The notes: generated by a model not told the origin, from the letters alone. 64,000 bases of DNA from Phyllobacterium sophorae (GCF_003010965.1 NZ_PGGM01000003.1:124001-188000), one strand, 5' to 3'. Positions 17,881 to 26,448 are shown, numbered from the stretch's first letter. Numbers and translations: made by a program.

Positions 17881-18651
17881 TCACGCTTTAAGGATCTGCC
17901 TGAGCGTTGCCGCGTCATCGAGCAACGCGAGCGGATCGTCATCGACCACAAATTCCAGCATGGCAAACCGCCGGCCGGTCCATCTTGACGCGGGCATGGC
18001 GCTGAACACGGTTCGCCAATACGCAGACGCCGTCTTTAGCGAGAAGCGATTACGGGTGCTATTCCAGGCGAAGACATGGACATGGGACACATGGGCGCCA
18101 ATTTCGGCGATCTCGGCCAGCGCGTCATCAAGCGCCAATCCAGGCCGCGGCTGCCAATAGAGATAGACGTTGGAATGGGCAATCGCGTCAATCAGACGGC
18201 GGGCGGAATCGGTATTTTCGGTCAGCGAGAGCGGATGATATTCGAGCGCGACCGTCAAGCCGGACCGCGCGGCCTCCGTTGCCATGTCGCGGATCGCATC
18301 TACTGTGCTGCGCCGTTCGTCCGCATTGTAATCCGAAGACGCACGCTCGCGCGTGCCTGGCCAGATGCGGATATTGGAGGCATCAAGGGCGATCGCTGTT
18401 TCAAGTGCTCGTCGGAAGACAGCCAGGTCCGCGGTTGGTGGCGCTACATAGGAACCATAGGACGTTGCAAATCCTGCCTTGCGGGACAGGCGCGCGACAT
18501 GCGTGGCGATCATTGTGTCGCCAAGGGGAACATGCGCGTCCCCGGCCCATTCGATGGCGGCGAGCCCGGCATCGAGCGAAAGCTCCACGATTTTTTCCGG
18601 GGTCAATTTGCGGAAGGTGACCGAGCAGAGCGCTGGTTCGAAACTGCTCAT
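17881..18651 (-). CDS. Sugar phosphate isomerase/epimerase family protein, variant metal site
   Basis: This 256-residue xylose-isomerase-like TIM barrel is the last gene of the LacI-led operon. Its ATG overlaps the TGA of the dehydrogenase gene (ATGA). The expected tetrad is Glu137 (ALEYHP), then Gln167 (YLYWQPRPG) where most relatives have Asp, then His190/His192 (SHVHVF), and Glu233 (MLEFV). The replaced Asp suggests a subgroup with altered metal binding or a different chemistry. It probably acts on the product of the DUF2264 or dehydrogenase step. Confidence 0.85.
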   Translation of the reverse strand: MSSFEPALCSVTFRKLTPEKIVELSLDAGLAAIEWAGDAHVPLGDTMIATHVARLSRKAGFATSYGSYVAPPTADLAVFRRALETAIALDASNIRIWPGTRERASSDYNADERRSTVDAIRDMATEAARSGLTVALEYHPLSLTENTDSARRLIDAIAHSNVYLYWQPRPGLALDDALAEIAEIGAHVSHVHVFAWNSTRNRFSLKTASAYWRTVFSAMPASRWTGRRFAMLEFVVDDDPLALLDDAATLRQILKA

Positions 18652-19655
18652 GCCATGCGCTCCAGATCGTCCTTGCGAACCTCGAAAAGCAGTGGTTTGC
18701 CCTGAACGAACCTGGTGATTTCGTCGACCACCGTCGCGCCGAGGCGCATGCGTTCAAGGCCGATGGCGCCGGCAATATGCGGTGTCAGAAACACATTCTC
18801 AAGTTGATATAGCGGCGAGTTTTTCTCTGGCACTTCAGGATCGGTGACGTCAAGGATGGCATCGATCGCACCCGATTTCAGCCGGTCGATCAGCGCCGCT
18901 TCGTCGATCAGCGCGCCACGCGCCGTATTGATCAAGGTCGCACCGTTTTTCATCAGGGCGAGGCGCTGCGCATCGATCATGTGCCGCGTCTGAGGAAGCA
19001 ATGGCGCGTGCACCGATACAATGTCCGATTGCGCCATTAGCGTGTCGAGATCCACTTTCTCGACCTTAAGCAAGCGGGCGCTGTCGTGCCCGACCAGCGG
19101 ATCGTAGAGCAGCACGTCATAGTCAAACGGGCGAAGAAGTTCGATCACCCGTCGCCCGATGCGGGAAGCGCCGACAATCCCGACCGTGCGGCGATAATTT
19201 CCAATCGGCTGCGCCTGGAGCAGATGGGTTCGCATGCGTCCCTTGTCGGCGACATACAGATCACGCAATCGAATGATCTGCTTGCCGGCAAAGATGATCG
19301 CCGCGAGGGTAAACTCGGCCACGGGCTGAGCGTTTGCTTCAGCTGCATGACTGACGGCCATTCCAGCTTCGAACACGCAATCGTCGATCAACCCCTTGAT
19401 CGTACCGGCCGCATGGACGAGGAGTTGGAGGCGCGGTGCTGATGCGAGCGTTGCTGCGTCAAACACAGGCGCTCCCCAGCCGGTGACAAGAATTTCCGCT
19501 TCAGCCAGCAGCCGTTTTCCCCGATCGTCGTCGAAGCGCGTCATCGGTTCCTGATCGAGAATGCGTCCGATATCATCGAGTTTCGACAAAAGTTCGGGCG
19601 GGAAAACATATTGGGTCCGCTCCGGTTGCATGGCAAAGGCAATCGTCCGGCGCAT
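18648..19655 (-). CDS. D-2-hydroxyacid dehydrogenase (NAD-binding)
   Basis: This 335-residue protein of the 2-Hacid_dh family starts at an ATG whose A is the last base of the DUF2264 stop codon (TGATG), although the frame is open further upstream. The NAD-binding motif is GIVGASRIGRRV, with Ser in place of the middle Gly of GxGxxG. The catalytic triad appears as Arg in NTARGALIDE, Glu in DVTDPEVPEK and His in LTPHIAGA. It would interconvert a 2-hydroxy acid and a 2-keto acid, suiting an oxidised sugar pathway. It is tightly coupled to both neighbours. Confidence 0.9.
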   Translation of the reverse strand: MRRTIAFAMQPERTQYVFPPELLSKLDDIGRILDQEPMTRFDDDRGKRLLAEAEILVTGWGAPVFDAATLASAPRLQLLVHAAGTIKGLIDDCVFEAGMAVSHAAEANAQPVAEFTLAAIIFAGKQIIRLRDLYVADKGRMRTHLLQAQPIGNYRRTVGIVGASRIGRRVIELLRPFDYDVLLYDPLVGHDSARLLKVEKVDLDTLMAQSDIVSVHAPLLPQTRHMIDAQRLALMKNGATLINTARGALIDEAALIDRLKSGAIDAILDVTDPEVPEKNSPLYQLENVFLTPHIAGAIGLERMRLGATVVDEITRFVQGKPLLFEVRKDDLERMA

Positions 19656-21508
19656 CACGGCTTGTGCCCCGGCGCATCCATCGCGCTGACGGTCGCGCCC
19701 CCCGCTTTCATGGCGAGCAACACGTCTAGATCGGGAGCCCCCGGCGGCATCAACCAGGTGTCCGACACGGCGCCGGTGTCGCGAAGCGCCACGACCGCGC
19801 AACGAAGAATGGTTTCACCCATCGGTATCGTGGCGCGCAATTGCGGCACCAGGGTCTTTGCCACCATCAGGTTGGTATTCGGGGGCGCCTTTTGCACCAC
19901 ACCGGTGCGCGCAACGCTCGAACCGAGGTCGCAGATACCGCTGAAATCATCCGCGCCAACGGCATGGGCTGTGCCTGTGCCAGAGGAAAGGAGATCGGCG
20001 TCGAGATCTCTCCTGGCGATGGCAAATCCACCTTCGGCGGTCTGAAGCGGCCTTGGTGTCGTGATCCGGTGCACGCGGATATGCCAGGGTGCACACGGCA
20101 ACAGCCAGGTTTCAACCACAACATCTGGCCAAGGAGACCATTTGGCCAAAAGCACCTTGCCGGCAAGTTTGGCCTCCTGGTTGGTCTCGCGTACTCTGTA
20201 GTGGATGCCGTCATCGCTGAAGGCCAGCATTGAATCGAATGCGCCGCCGCCAAATGCCCGCTCATCGCTCTCCACGCTAAAGCCGTACCGGCTCGAATAG
20301 GCGAATTTCGCGTATTTTTCCGAACCGAAGCGCATTTGCAGGTTCTCCTGGCCGGAGGAAAGCGCGACAACATCACCCTTGCAAGGCATTATCACCATGC
20401 CTGGATGACGAAGGGCCAGGGTCACGGCGGGTGTCTCAGGCACGGTTTCGGGGGTCGTCCAGAACGGGTGATCTTTGCTCACTGCCAGGGGCAGGAAGGC
20501 CTTGAAGGCCCAATAGGGCGAGCCGGCCGAATTGTAGTTTTCCGACATCAGCAAATTGGGGTAGCCGTACCCGATCGACAGCACGCCATCGCGATGCGTC
20601 ATGGGCTTGTCCGCCCACCACCGCAGGTGCCGAAGGCACAAGGATTTGATCTCGCCCCAAGGCAGTGCCTCCAGATCTGCGAAGGCAAGCGCGGACCAAA
20701 ACCCGGCGCAGGCGAAGCGATAGGTCAAGCTGCGGCCAAAGGCTATCGTCGCGCCATCTTGCGCGAACCAGTGACGAAAATCCTGTGCGAATGCGATCGC
20801 GCGGTCACGGTATCGCTTGGCGTGATCGTCTTCGACCAGGCGCGAATAGATCAGGCCGTAAAAATGCATGGCAAAGGGAATGTAATGGTCAACGCGCCGT
20901 ACATTACCATCGCGGTACCAGCCATCGGCAATGTAGAATTCATCGAGTTCGGCCAGATAGCTTTTTGTCAAGCTGCGGTCGTACTTTATGCCAAGGCGTT
21001 CAAGGGCGATGTCAACGAGAATGCGGAAGAATTTCCAGTTATTGTCGGCATAATCGAACTGCCGGGCATCAAGGAGATAGTTGACGAGATTGTCTCGCGC
21101 CCGTGCATTGAGCGGGTCCCACAATTTCTCCGGCACAAGGGCGAGCGCGAAACCAAGTGCGGCAAGCTCTACCATGCGTTGATCCCGGCCCTTGACGGTG
21201 CCCCAGTATTCGGGATGCGCAGGATCCGTGCCATTGGCGACACCCTGCGCATAACGGTCCCAGTGGGCGAAAGTGCCGCCACCGGCGCCAAGCGGCGCAA
21301 GACCCCAAAGTGGCCTTGCAAAGCCTTCCAGATCGGCCGCAGCGCGGTCGAAATGCCCGGCGGCAGCATCAAGACGCACGCGCGCATTCCCTGTTGAAAA
21401 ATGCGGCAACAGCGGATTGAAGAGGTCAATGAGAGCACGCTGCATGTCGGTGCGTGTTTGCATTAAATTCGCGGCAAGGGGATTGGCGCTGGCGGGATCA
21501 GGGATCAT
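19655..21508 (-). CDS. DUF2264 domain-containing protein (probable alpha/alpha-toroid glycan enzyme)
   Basis: This 617-residue cytoplasmic protein without signal peptide matches the DUF2264 family along its length. The N-terminal two thirds is helical with Trp/Tyr-rich segments such as RPLWGLAPLG, DNNWKFFRI and ADGWYRDGN. The C-terminal third is beta-rich (SRYGFSVES, DDGIHYRVRE). This layout recalls six-hairpin glycosidases and heparinase-like lyases, so hydrolysis or elimination of an imported glycoside is plausible. No catalytic residue is assigned. The ATG at 21508 overlaps the LacI stop (ATGA), so it is directly under LacI expression. Confidence 0.85.
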   Translation of the reverse strand: MIPDPASANPLAANLMQTRTDMQRALIDLFNPLLPHFSTGNARVRLDAAAGHFDRAAADLEGFARPLWGLAPLGAGGGTFAHWDRYAQGVANGTDPAHPEYWGTVKGRDQRMVELAALGFALALVPEKLWDPLNARARDNLVNYLLDARQFDYADNNWKFFRILVDIALERLGIKYDRSLTKSYLAELDEFYIADGWYRDGNVRRVDHYIPFAMHFYGLIYSRLVEDDHAKRYRDRAIAFAQDFRHWFAQDGATIAFGRSLTYRFACAGFWSALAFADLEALPWGEIKSLCLRHLRWWADKPMTHRDGVLSIGYGYPNLLMSENYNSAGSPYWAFKAFLPLAVSKDHPFWTTPETVPETPAVTLALRHPGMVIMPCKGDVVALSSGQENLQMRFGSEKYAKFAYSSRYGFSVESDERAFGGGAFDSMLAFSDDGIHYRVRETNQEAKLAGKVLLAKWSPWPDVVVETWLLPCAPWHIRVHRITTPRPLQTAEGGFAIARRDLDADLLSSGTGTAHAVGADDFSGICDLGSSVARTGVVQKAPPNTNLMVAKTLVPQLRATIPMGETILRCAVVALRDTGAVSDTWLMPPGAPDLDVLLAMKAGGATVSAMDAPGHKP

Positions 21509-22536
21509 GCGTGCAATCCTTCATTGGCAATCGTGCCTCCGGCAACCGGAACGACCGCGTGACAAACGTGACGGGCGGGTGCGTCCCGGTCGTGAAAGCG
21601 GGACGTCATCAAGCTGACCGCTTCACGACCCAGTGCGACGCGGTCGACCCGCATCGTTGCAAGGCGTGGATTGGCCATCTGGGCGCAAGGCAGGTCGTCG
21701 AAACCGACAATGGCGAAATCCTCTGGAACGCGAAGCCCGATTTCAGTAACCGCCTCGAGAACGCCCACGGCAATAAAGTCGTTCATGCAAAAAGCCGCCG
21801 TGAACCCCGGCGCCTCTGCCAGTGTTGCAATCGTCGCTCCATGCGCTTCGATGCTCGCATTGGCTTGGAGCGCCAGCTGGACAATGCGAGCCTCGCCATC
21901 CTTGACTGATGCGAGTGCAGCTTCAAAACCGCGCACACGCTCGCGGATCGTGTGGCGATGCGATCCAGTCAGGTGCAAAATACGGTGATGACCAGCGTAA
22001 AGCAGTCGGCGTGTCGCGGCATAGGCGCCGAAGAAATTCGATGGAGAGACGCCATCGAAGCGCAATTGCGGGTCGGTACCGTTGACCAGGACCACCGGAA
22101 TGCGGCTCTCCTCCAGCCATCCGCACAGCGCATCAGCTGGATCGATACCGACCAGGAAGAGCCCTTGTGCACCGACGGACTCCATTAGACCCTGAACGGT
22201 TTGCGGTGTTGCCTTTGCTTCACGCACAAGCCTGATTTCAAACGGCATGCCATGCTCAACCGCGCCGGAACGCAGGCCTTCGACAATGCCCTCATAAAAA
22301 ACACTCAACCCACCGGTGACGCCGTCACTGGCAATGAGAGCAAGCGCTCCATGACTGGTCTTTGGACTGATCTTCAACGGATAGCCGAGATCCGTTGCGA
22401 CCTGCAGAATCTGCCGCCTGACGCTTTCGCTGATGCCTTGCTCGTTGGCAAGCACGCGCGAGACGGTGGAGACCGAAACGCCTGCCCGTTCGGCAATGTC
22501 GGCTTGACGGAATCGTTTGGGTGCAGGATCGATCAT
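21505..22536 (-). CDS. LacI family transcriptional regulator
   Basis: This 343-residue repressor has an N-terminal helix-turn-helix (FRQADIAERAGVSVSTVSRVLAN, residues 9-31) and a periplasmic-binding-protein-like sensor ending GFDDLPCAQM and VAGGT. The ATG at 22536 is chosen because the domain begins right after it; the upstream open frame has no family match. It is the first gene of a four-gene operon (LacI, DUF2264, dehydrogenase, isomerase) and divergent from the binding protein at 22686. The shared 149-base region holds repeats that may be its operators, so autoregulation is likely. Confidence 0.92.
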   Translation of the reverse strand: MIDPAPKRFRQADIAERAGVSVSTVSRVLANEQGISESVRRQILQVATDLGYPLKISPKTSHGALALIASDGVTGGLSVFYEGIVEGLRSGAVEHGMPFEIRLVREAKATPQTVQGLMESVGAQGLFLVGIDPADALCGWLEESRIPVVLVNGTDPQLRFDGVSPSNFFGAYAATRRLLYAGHHRILHLTGSHRHTIRERVRGFEAALASVKDGEARIVQLALQANASIEAHGATIATLAEAPGFTAAFCMNDFIAVGVLEAVTEIGLRVPEDFAIVGFDDLPCAQMANPRLATMRVDRVALGREAVSLMTSRFHDRDAPARHVCHAVVPVAGGTIANEGLHA

Positions 22537-22548
22537 GCCGCAAATGTT

Positions 22549-22591
22549 ACGCAAATTACGCAAATTTGCAAGATATAAACAACTTCTTGCA
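22549..22591. promoter_or_regulatory. Repeat cluster, probable LacI operator region
   Basis: Two perfect tandem copies of ACGCAAATT (22549-22566) run into the palindrome GCAAATTTGC (22560-22569). That overlaps a second inverted repeat, TGCAAGA-N11-TCTTGCA (22567-22591). All lie between the divergent LacI and binding-protein genes. Which element is the functional operator cannot be told from sequence alone. Confidence 0.5.
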
Positions 22592-22685
22592 TCATATCGG
22601 TTTTTTGCATAGGATTTGATCTGAAACTTCGCCCCGTCAGACGCCGGAGGAGCGCAGCGGGTCGGCAATGACAGGGAGGAATGTC

Positions 22686-23978
22686 ATGCTACACAATCGA
22701 CGCTCATTCATGCTCGGCGCGGCGGGCACCGCCGTTGGTATCGCGCTCAGTTCTGTGGCGCCCCGACCGGCCCATGCGCAAAACGTGCGCCTGCGCGCTA
22801 TGTGGTGGGGATCCAACGATCGCTCAAAGCGAACATTGAGCGTTGCCAAGCTGTTTCAGGAGAAGAACCCCGATATCGCGATTGTCGGTGAAACGCTCAG
22901 CGGTGACAGTTACTGGACGAAACTTGCGACCCAGATGGCCGGCCGCTCCGTCGCAGATATTTTCCAGCTTGAGCCAACGACGATATCTGACTACTCCAAG
23001 CGCGGGGCATGCCTTGCCCTTGATCCCTTCGTCCCGTCGGCGCTCAATATCGACGCCTTCGGCAAAGACGTGCTGAAACTGACGACGGTCGATGAAAAGC
23101 TCTGGGGCATTGGCCTTGGTCTGAACTCTTTCGCGCTCATGTACGACGCCGATGCCTTTGCCAAAGCCGGCATCACGCCGCCCGGTGCAGAAACCACCTG
23201 GGCGCAGTACGCCGATATCGCGGTCGAGATGACCAAGGCCGCTGGTAAGAAAAACTATTGGGGCGGCCCTTATGGTGCACGCTACCAATACGTCTTCGAC
23301 GCCTGGCTGAGACAGCGCGGAAGCAGCCTTTACACCGATAGCGGCCTTGGATTTACCGTCGATGAAGCCAAGGAATGGTTCGCCTACTGGGAAGATTTGC
23401 GCAAGCGAGGCGGTACCGTTGGCGCCGATATCCAGACGCTTGACCAAAATACGATCGAGACCAACGGCCTGGCGCTCGGTCATGCGGCTATAAGCATGGC
23501 CTATTCGAACCAGTTGGTCGGCTATCAGCTATTGGCAAAGAGCAAACTCGGCATCACCATGCTGCCGCGCGGCAAAAAAGGTGGCCCCTCCGGGCATTAT
23601 TATCGCCCGGCCTTGATCTGGAGCATCGGCGCAACGACAAAACATGGCGAGGATGCTGCAAAGTTCATCAACTTTTTTGTCAATGACGTCGATGCCGGCA
23701 AGATCCTCGGTGTCGAACGCGGCGTTCCGATGTCGCCGGCCGTGCGCAAGGCGATTTTGCCGTCGCTCAATCCGACGGAAACGGAAACGGTCAATTACAT
23801 TAACGCCTTGGCGGATCAGGTGGGCAGCTATCCTTCGCCCGCTCCGCTTGGCTCCACCGAATTCGACCAGCGCGTTCTTCGTCCCATTGCCGACGAGCTT
23901 GCCTTTGAGCGGATTTCTGTCGCCGACGCCGCAACACGCTTGGTCAGCGAGGGCAAGTCCACCATCAAAGCAGGCTGA
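22686..23978 (+). CDS. Tat-exported carbohydrate ABC substrate-binding protein (orphan)
   Basis: This 430-residue family 1 solute-binding protein is exactly as long as its paralog at 9935-11227. Its twin-arginine signal is NRRSFML (residues 4-10), with a cleavage region near PAHAQ. The ATG at 22686 follows AGGGAGGAATGTC. No permease or ATPase gene adjoins it: a LacI gene lies divergently upstream and another LacI gene follows convergently. It probably docks onto the permeases encoded at 8093-9929, giving the same importer a second specificity under LacI control (inference). Confidence 0.92.
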   Translation: MLHNRRSFMLGAAGTAVGIALSSVAPRPAHAQNVRLRAMWWGSNDRSKRTLSVAKLFQEKNPDIAIVGETLSGDSYWTKLATQMAGRSVADIFQLEPTTISDYSKRGACLALDPFVPSALNIDAFGKDVLKLTTVDEKLWGIGLGLNSFALMYDADAFAKAGITPPGAETTWAQYADIAVEMTKAAGKKNYWGGPYGARYQYVFDAWLRQRGSSLYTDSGLGFTVDEAKEWFAYWEDLRKRGGTVGADIQTLDQNTIETNGLALGHAAISMAYSNQLVGYQLLAKSKLGITMLPRGKKGGPSGHYYRPALIWSIGATTKHGEDAAKFINFFVNDVDAGKILGVERGVPMSPAVRKAILPSLNPTETETVNYINALADQVGSYPSPAPLGSTEFDQRVLRPIADELAFERISVADAATRLVSEGKSTIKAG

Positions 23979-24158
23979 TTGACCATGACAAGACCAAGCC
24001 AGGCGGGAAACGGGCGACCATTGTCGAAGCGACTTCTATGAGAGGCCGCAACGACATTGCGGGTCGCAGGGCACATTGATCCTTCCGCAGCCCTACCCTC
24101 GCCGCGACCTGCGGGTTCCCGCACGGCCATGCCGTCATGGCCGCAGCGTTGCGCACAC

Positions 24159-25217
24159 CTATTCGATGTCCTTTATGGCATCGAGAGGCCCCTTCAGTGC
24201 AGTGCGTGGCGGCACAAGGTGCGGCTGAATGAGGTAGGTGCGTACCGCCGGGCGATTCTCCGACAGGATCTGAAACGCTTTTGTGATCATCGCGTCAGCA
24301 TCCTGGCGGATCATGATAACGGGGAACGGCAGGAATGACCCGAAAGGATCATAATCGTAGCAGCCGACAACGATATCCGCGAACGCTTCGTCTGGATGCT
24401 GTGACATGAACCGCAGCAGCCCCTCGAAATTGATCGACGAGTTTATGAAGAGCCCTCGCGGCAGTTTTCCCTCGCGCTCGTAAAACCGTTCGAACGCCGT
24501 TTGCGCCGTGTTGGGCGAATAGCCCGTGGGTTCGATACATTTGTCAGCGTCGCCCTGCATGCGTTCGCGCTTGATGGCGCGAAAGCCGCGGATGCGTTCA
24601 CGGCTGGCGTGGTCGTCACGCCCGCCGAACAGATAGAGTTCATCGGCTTTGAGCTGCATGTCCTGGCTGAAACGGCAAATTATCGCCTCCGTCAGCATAC
24701 GCGCGCCTTGATAATTGTCGCTGATTACAGAGGGAGCCAAAGTGCCAGGCAGGTCGATATTCACATGCCTTAGTCCTGATGCGACGCAAAGGGCATGAAC
24801 ACCGTCCGGATCAGTGGCGCCGGCCACAATGAGTTCGTCGACGGAATAGGCAATGAGCGTTTCGACAGTATGGCGCTCCTCTTGCGGGTCGCGGCAGGCA
24901 CTGACGACGATCGGGCATTGCCCTCGGCTGCGCACATGCGCTTCGAAGGTTTGTGCCATGGATGAAAAATAGCGGTTGTCATGAACCGGCAGCAGCAGTC
25001 CGACCAAACCGGAGCGGGAACTGCGCAGGCCTCGCGCCTGAAGATTGGCGGTATATTGATGCTGCTGCGCCAGATCGCGAATAAGGTTGGCCGTACTTTC
25101 CTTGATACGCCGCTTGCGCCACGTGCCGTTGAGCACCGCGCTGACCGTCGAGGGTGAGCTACCGGAAAGCACGGACAGGTCGTAGATCGTCGCCTTTTTC
25201 TTTGGTTGATGTTCCAT
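24159..25217 (-). CDS. LacI family transcriptional regulator of the LsrB-like ABC operon
   Basis: This 352-residue repressor has its helix-turn-helix at residues 9-32 (ATIYDLSVLSGSSPSTVSAVLNG) and a sensor domain resembling periplasmic sugar-binding proteins. The ATG at 25217 lies five bases after GGAGA; the longer upstream frame would run through the promoter region. It is divergent from the importer operon at 25443. Two similar 20-bp sites lie between them, one with a central CG as is typical for LacI-family operators, so this gene very probably encodes the repressor of that operon and of itself. Confidence 0.9.
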   Translation of the reverse strand: MEHQPKKKATIYDLSVLSGSSPSTVSAVLNGTWRKRRIKESTANLIRDLAQQHQYTANLQARGLRSSRSGLVGLLLPVHDNRYFSSMAQTFEAHVRSRGQCPIVVSACRDPQEERHTVETLIAYSVDELIVAGATDPDGVHALCVASGLRHVNIDLPGTLAPSVISDNYQGARMLTEAIICRFSQDMQLKADELYLFGGRDDHASRERIRGFRAIKRERMQGDADKCIEPTGYSPNTAQTAFERFYEREGKLPRGLFINSSINFEGLLRFMSQHPDEAFADIVVGCYDYDPFGSFLPFPVIMIRQDADAMITKAFQILSENRPAVRTYLIQPHLVPPRTALKGPLDAIKDIE

Positions 25218-25253
25218 CCCACTCTCCTGGCGTCTTCTAGTGCCAAAGACCGC

Positions 25254-25282
25254 TTGACGAACAATTAAAACTGACTGATATT
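25254..25282 (+). promoter_or_regulatory. Promoter of the RbsB/LsrB-like ABC operon
   Basis: TTGACG (25254-25259), a 17-base spacer and GATATT (25277-25282) form a good sigma70 promoter. The predicted start falls inside operator O1 three bases downstream of the -10. The resulting leader is about 150 bases. Confidence 0.6.
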
Positions 25283-25284
25283 CA

Positions 25285-25304
25285 TTGCACCATCGATTGT
25301 GCAA
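25285..25304. promoter_or_regulatory. LacI-type operator O1
   Basis: TTGCACCATCGATTGTGCAA is a 20-bp palindrome with a single mismatched pair and the central CG typical of LacI-family sites. It covers the predicted transcription start. Confidence 0.7.
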
Positions 25305-25306
25305 AT

Positions 25307-25326
25307 ATGCAACAACAATGGTGCAA
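25307..25326. promoter_or_regulatory. LacI-type operator O2
   Basis: Read on the minus strand this 20-mer (TTGCACCATTGTTGTTGCAT) matches O1 at 15 of 20 positions. Its centre lies 22 bases from that of O1, about two helical turns, which suits cooperative binding on one face. Confidence 0.55.
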
Positions 25327-25442
25327 GAGCATACCGCGAGGAGGCGGTGACCAGGCAACTGGAACGTCCGGGCCATTTTAGCTGCCTGCTGTTTGGTTGG
25401 ATGATAAGCTCCCGCAGGGAGCAATGTGGAGGAGGAATTCAA

Positions 25443-26429
25443 ATGAAAAAGCTTTTGATCGCTGCATTTGCGGCAGCGTTGTCCATGGCGGCCACGTTTG
25501 CGGCAACTGCAGCCGATGGCAAGGTTGGTATCGTTGTCAAGATTGGCGGTATTCCATGGTTCAATGCCATGGACGCCGGCATCAAGGAGCAAGGCAAGAA
25601 AATCGGCGTTGACGCTTTCATGGTCGGTCCAACGAGTGCCGATCCTGCACTTCAGGTTCGCGCCATTGAGGACTTAATTGCGCAAGGCGTGAAGGTCATA
25701 GGCGTGGTTCCGAACGATGCGAAAGTGCTTGAGCCGGTGCTCGGCAAGGCAAAAGAAAAAGGCATCATTGTCATTACCCATGAGTCGCCGAGCCAGAAGG
25801 GCGCCGACTGGGATTTCGAGCTTGCATCTTCCACCGGGTTCGGGGAAGCACATGCGAAGCTTCTGGCCGAAAAGATGGGCGGAAAAGGCGAATATGCTGT
25901 TTTCGTTGGATCGCTGACCGTTCCACTCCACAATGCATGGGCTGACGCGGCCAACGAATATATCAAGAAGAACTATCCGGACATGAAGCTCGTTGGTGAA
26001 CGCTACGGTGTTGCCGAAGATGTTGACAAGAGCCGTGCTACTGCCCTCGACCTTATTTCGGCTCATCCGAACCTTAAGGGTTTCCTTGCTTTCGGCAGCC
26101 AGGGTCCGATCGGGGCTGGACGCGCTGTGGAGGAACGCCGCAAGATCGGTGAAATATTCGTGCTTGGCCCCTTCTCGCCTGGCCAGGGACAAAAGCTTAT
26201 CAAGTCGGATGCAATCTCTGGCGGCTTTATGTGGAATCCGAAGCAGGCGGGCGAAGTCTTCGTCACACTGGCCGACAAGCTCATGAAGGGCGAAAAACTT
26301 AAAGACGGCGATAACATCGAGGGGCTTGGTGTAATCCACCCCGATTTCGAAAACCACAATATCATTGTCGACCAGTTGGTGCCCATCAACAAGGAAACCG
26401 TCGGCGACCTGGCCAAAATGGGCCTCTGA
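25443..26429 (+). CDS. Sugar ABC transporter substrate-binding protein (RbsB/LsrB-like)
   Basis: This 328-residue periplasmic protein of the Peripla_BP_4 family, which includes ribose and autoinducer-2 binders, has an N-terminal signal peptide (MKKLLIAAFAAALSMAATFA, site near ATAAD). The ATG at 25443 follows GGAGGAGGAATTCAA. Motifs include VGIVVKIGGIPWFNAMDAGIK and VGPTSADPALQVRAIEDLI. It resembles LsrB more than RbsB in the GPT segment. However, the operon lacks Lsr processing enzymes and ends with a ketose 3-epimerase, so a rare ketose or pentose is the more likely ligand. Confidence 0.92.
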   Translation: MKKLLIAAFAAALSMAATFAATAADGKVGIVVKIGGIPWFNAMDAGIKEQGKKIGVDAFMVGPTSADPALQVRAIEDLIAQGVKVIGVVPNDAKVLEPVLGKAKEKGIIVITHESPSQKGADWDFELASSTGFGEAHAKLLAEKMGGKGEYAVFVGSLTVPLHNAWADAANEYIKKNYPDMKLVGERYGVAEDVDKSRATALDLISAHPNLKGFLAFGSQGPIGAGRAVEERRKIGEIFVLGPFSPGQGQKLIKSDAISGGFMWNPKQAGEVFVTLADKLMKGEKLKDGDNIEGLGVIHPDFENHNIIVDQLVPINKETVGDLAKMGL

Positions 26430-26448
26430 TCCTTTGCGGATTTTCCTG

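Noticed and set aside
17863-17881. Terminator between convergent genes (GCCG-GTGG-CGGC followed by T-run)
   Set aside because: The stem is only four base pairs and overlaps the stop codons, too weak to list as a feature.
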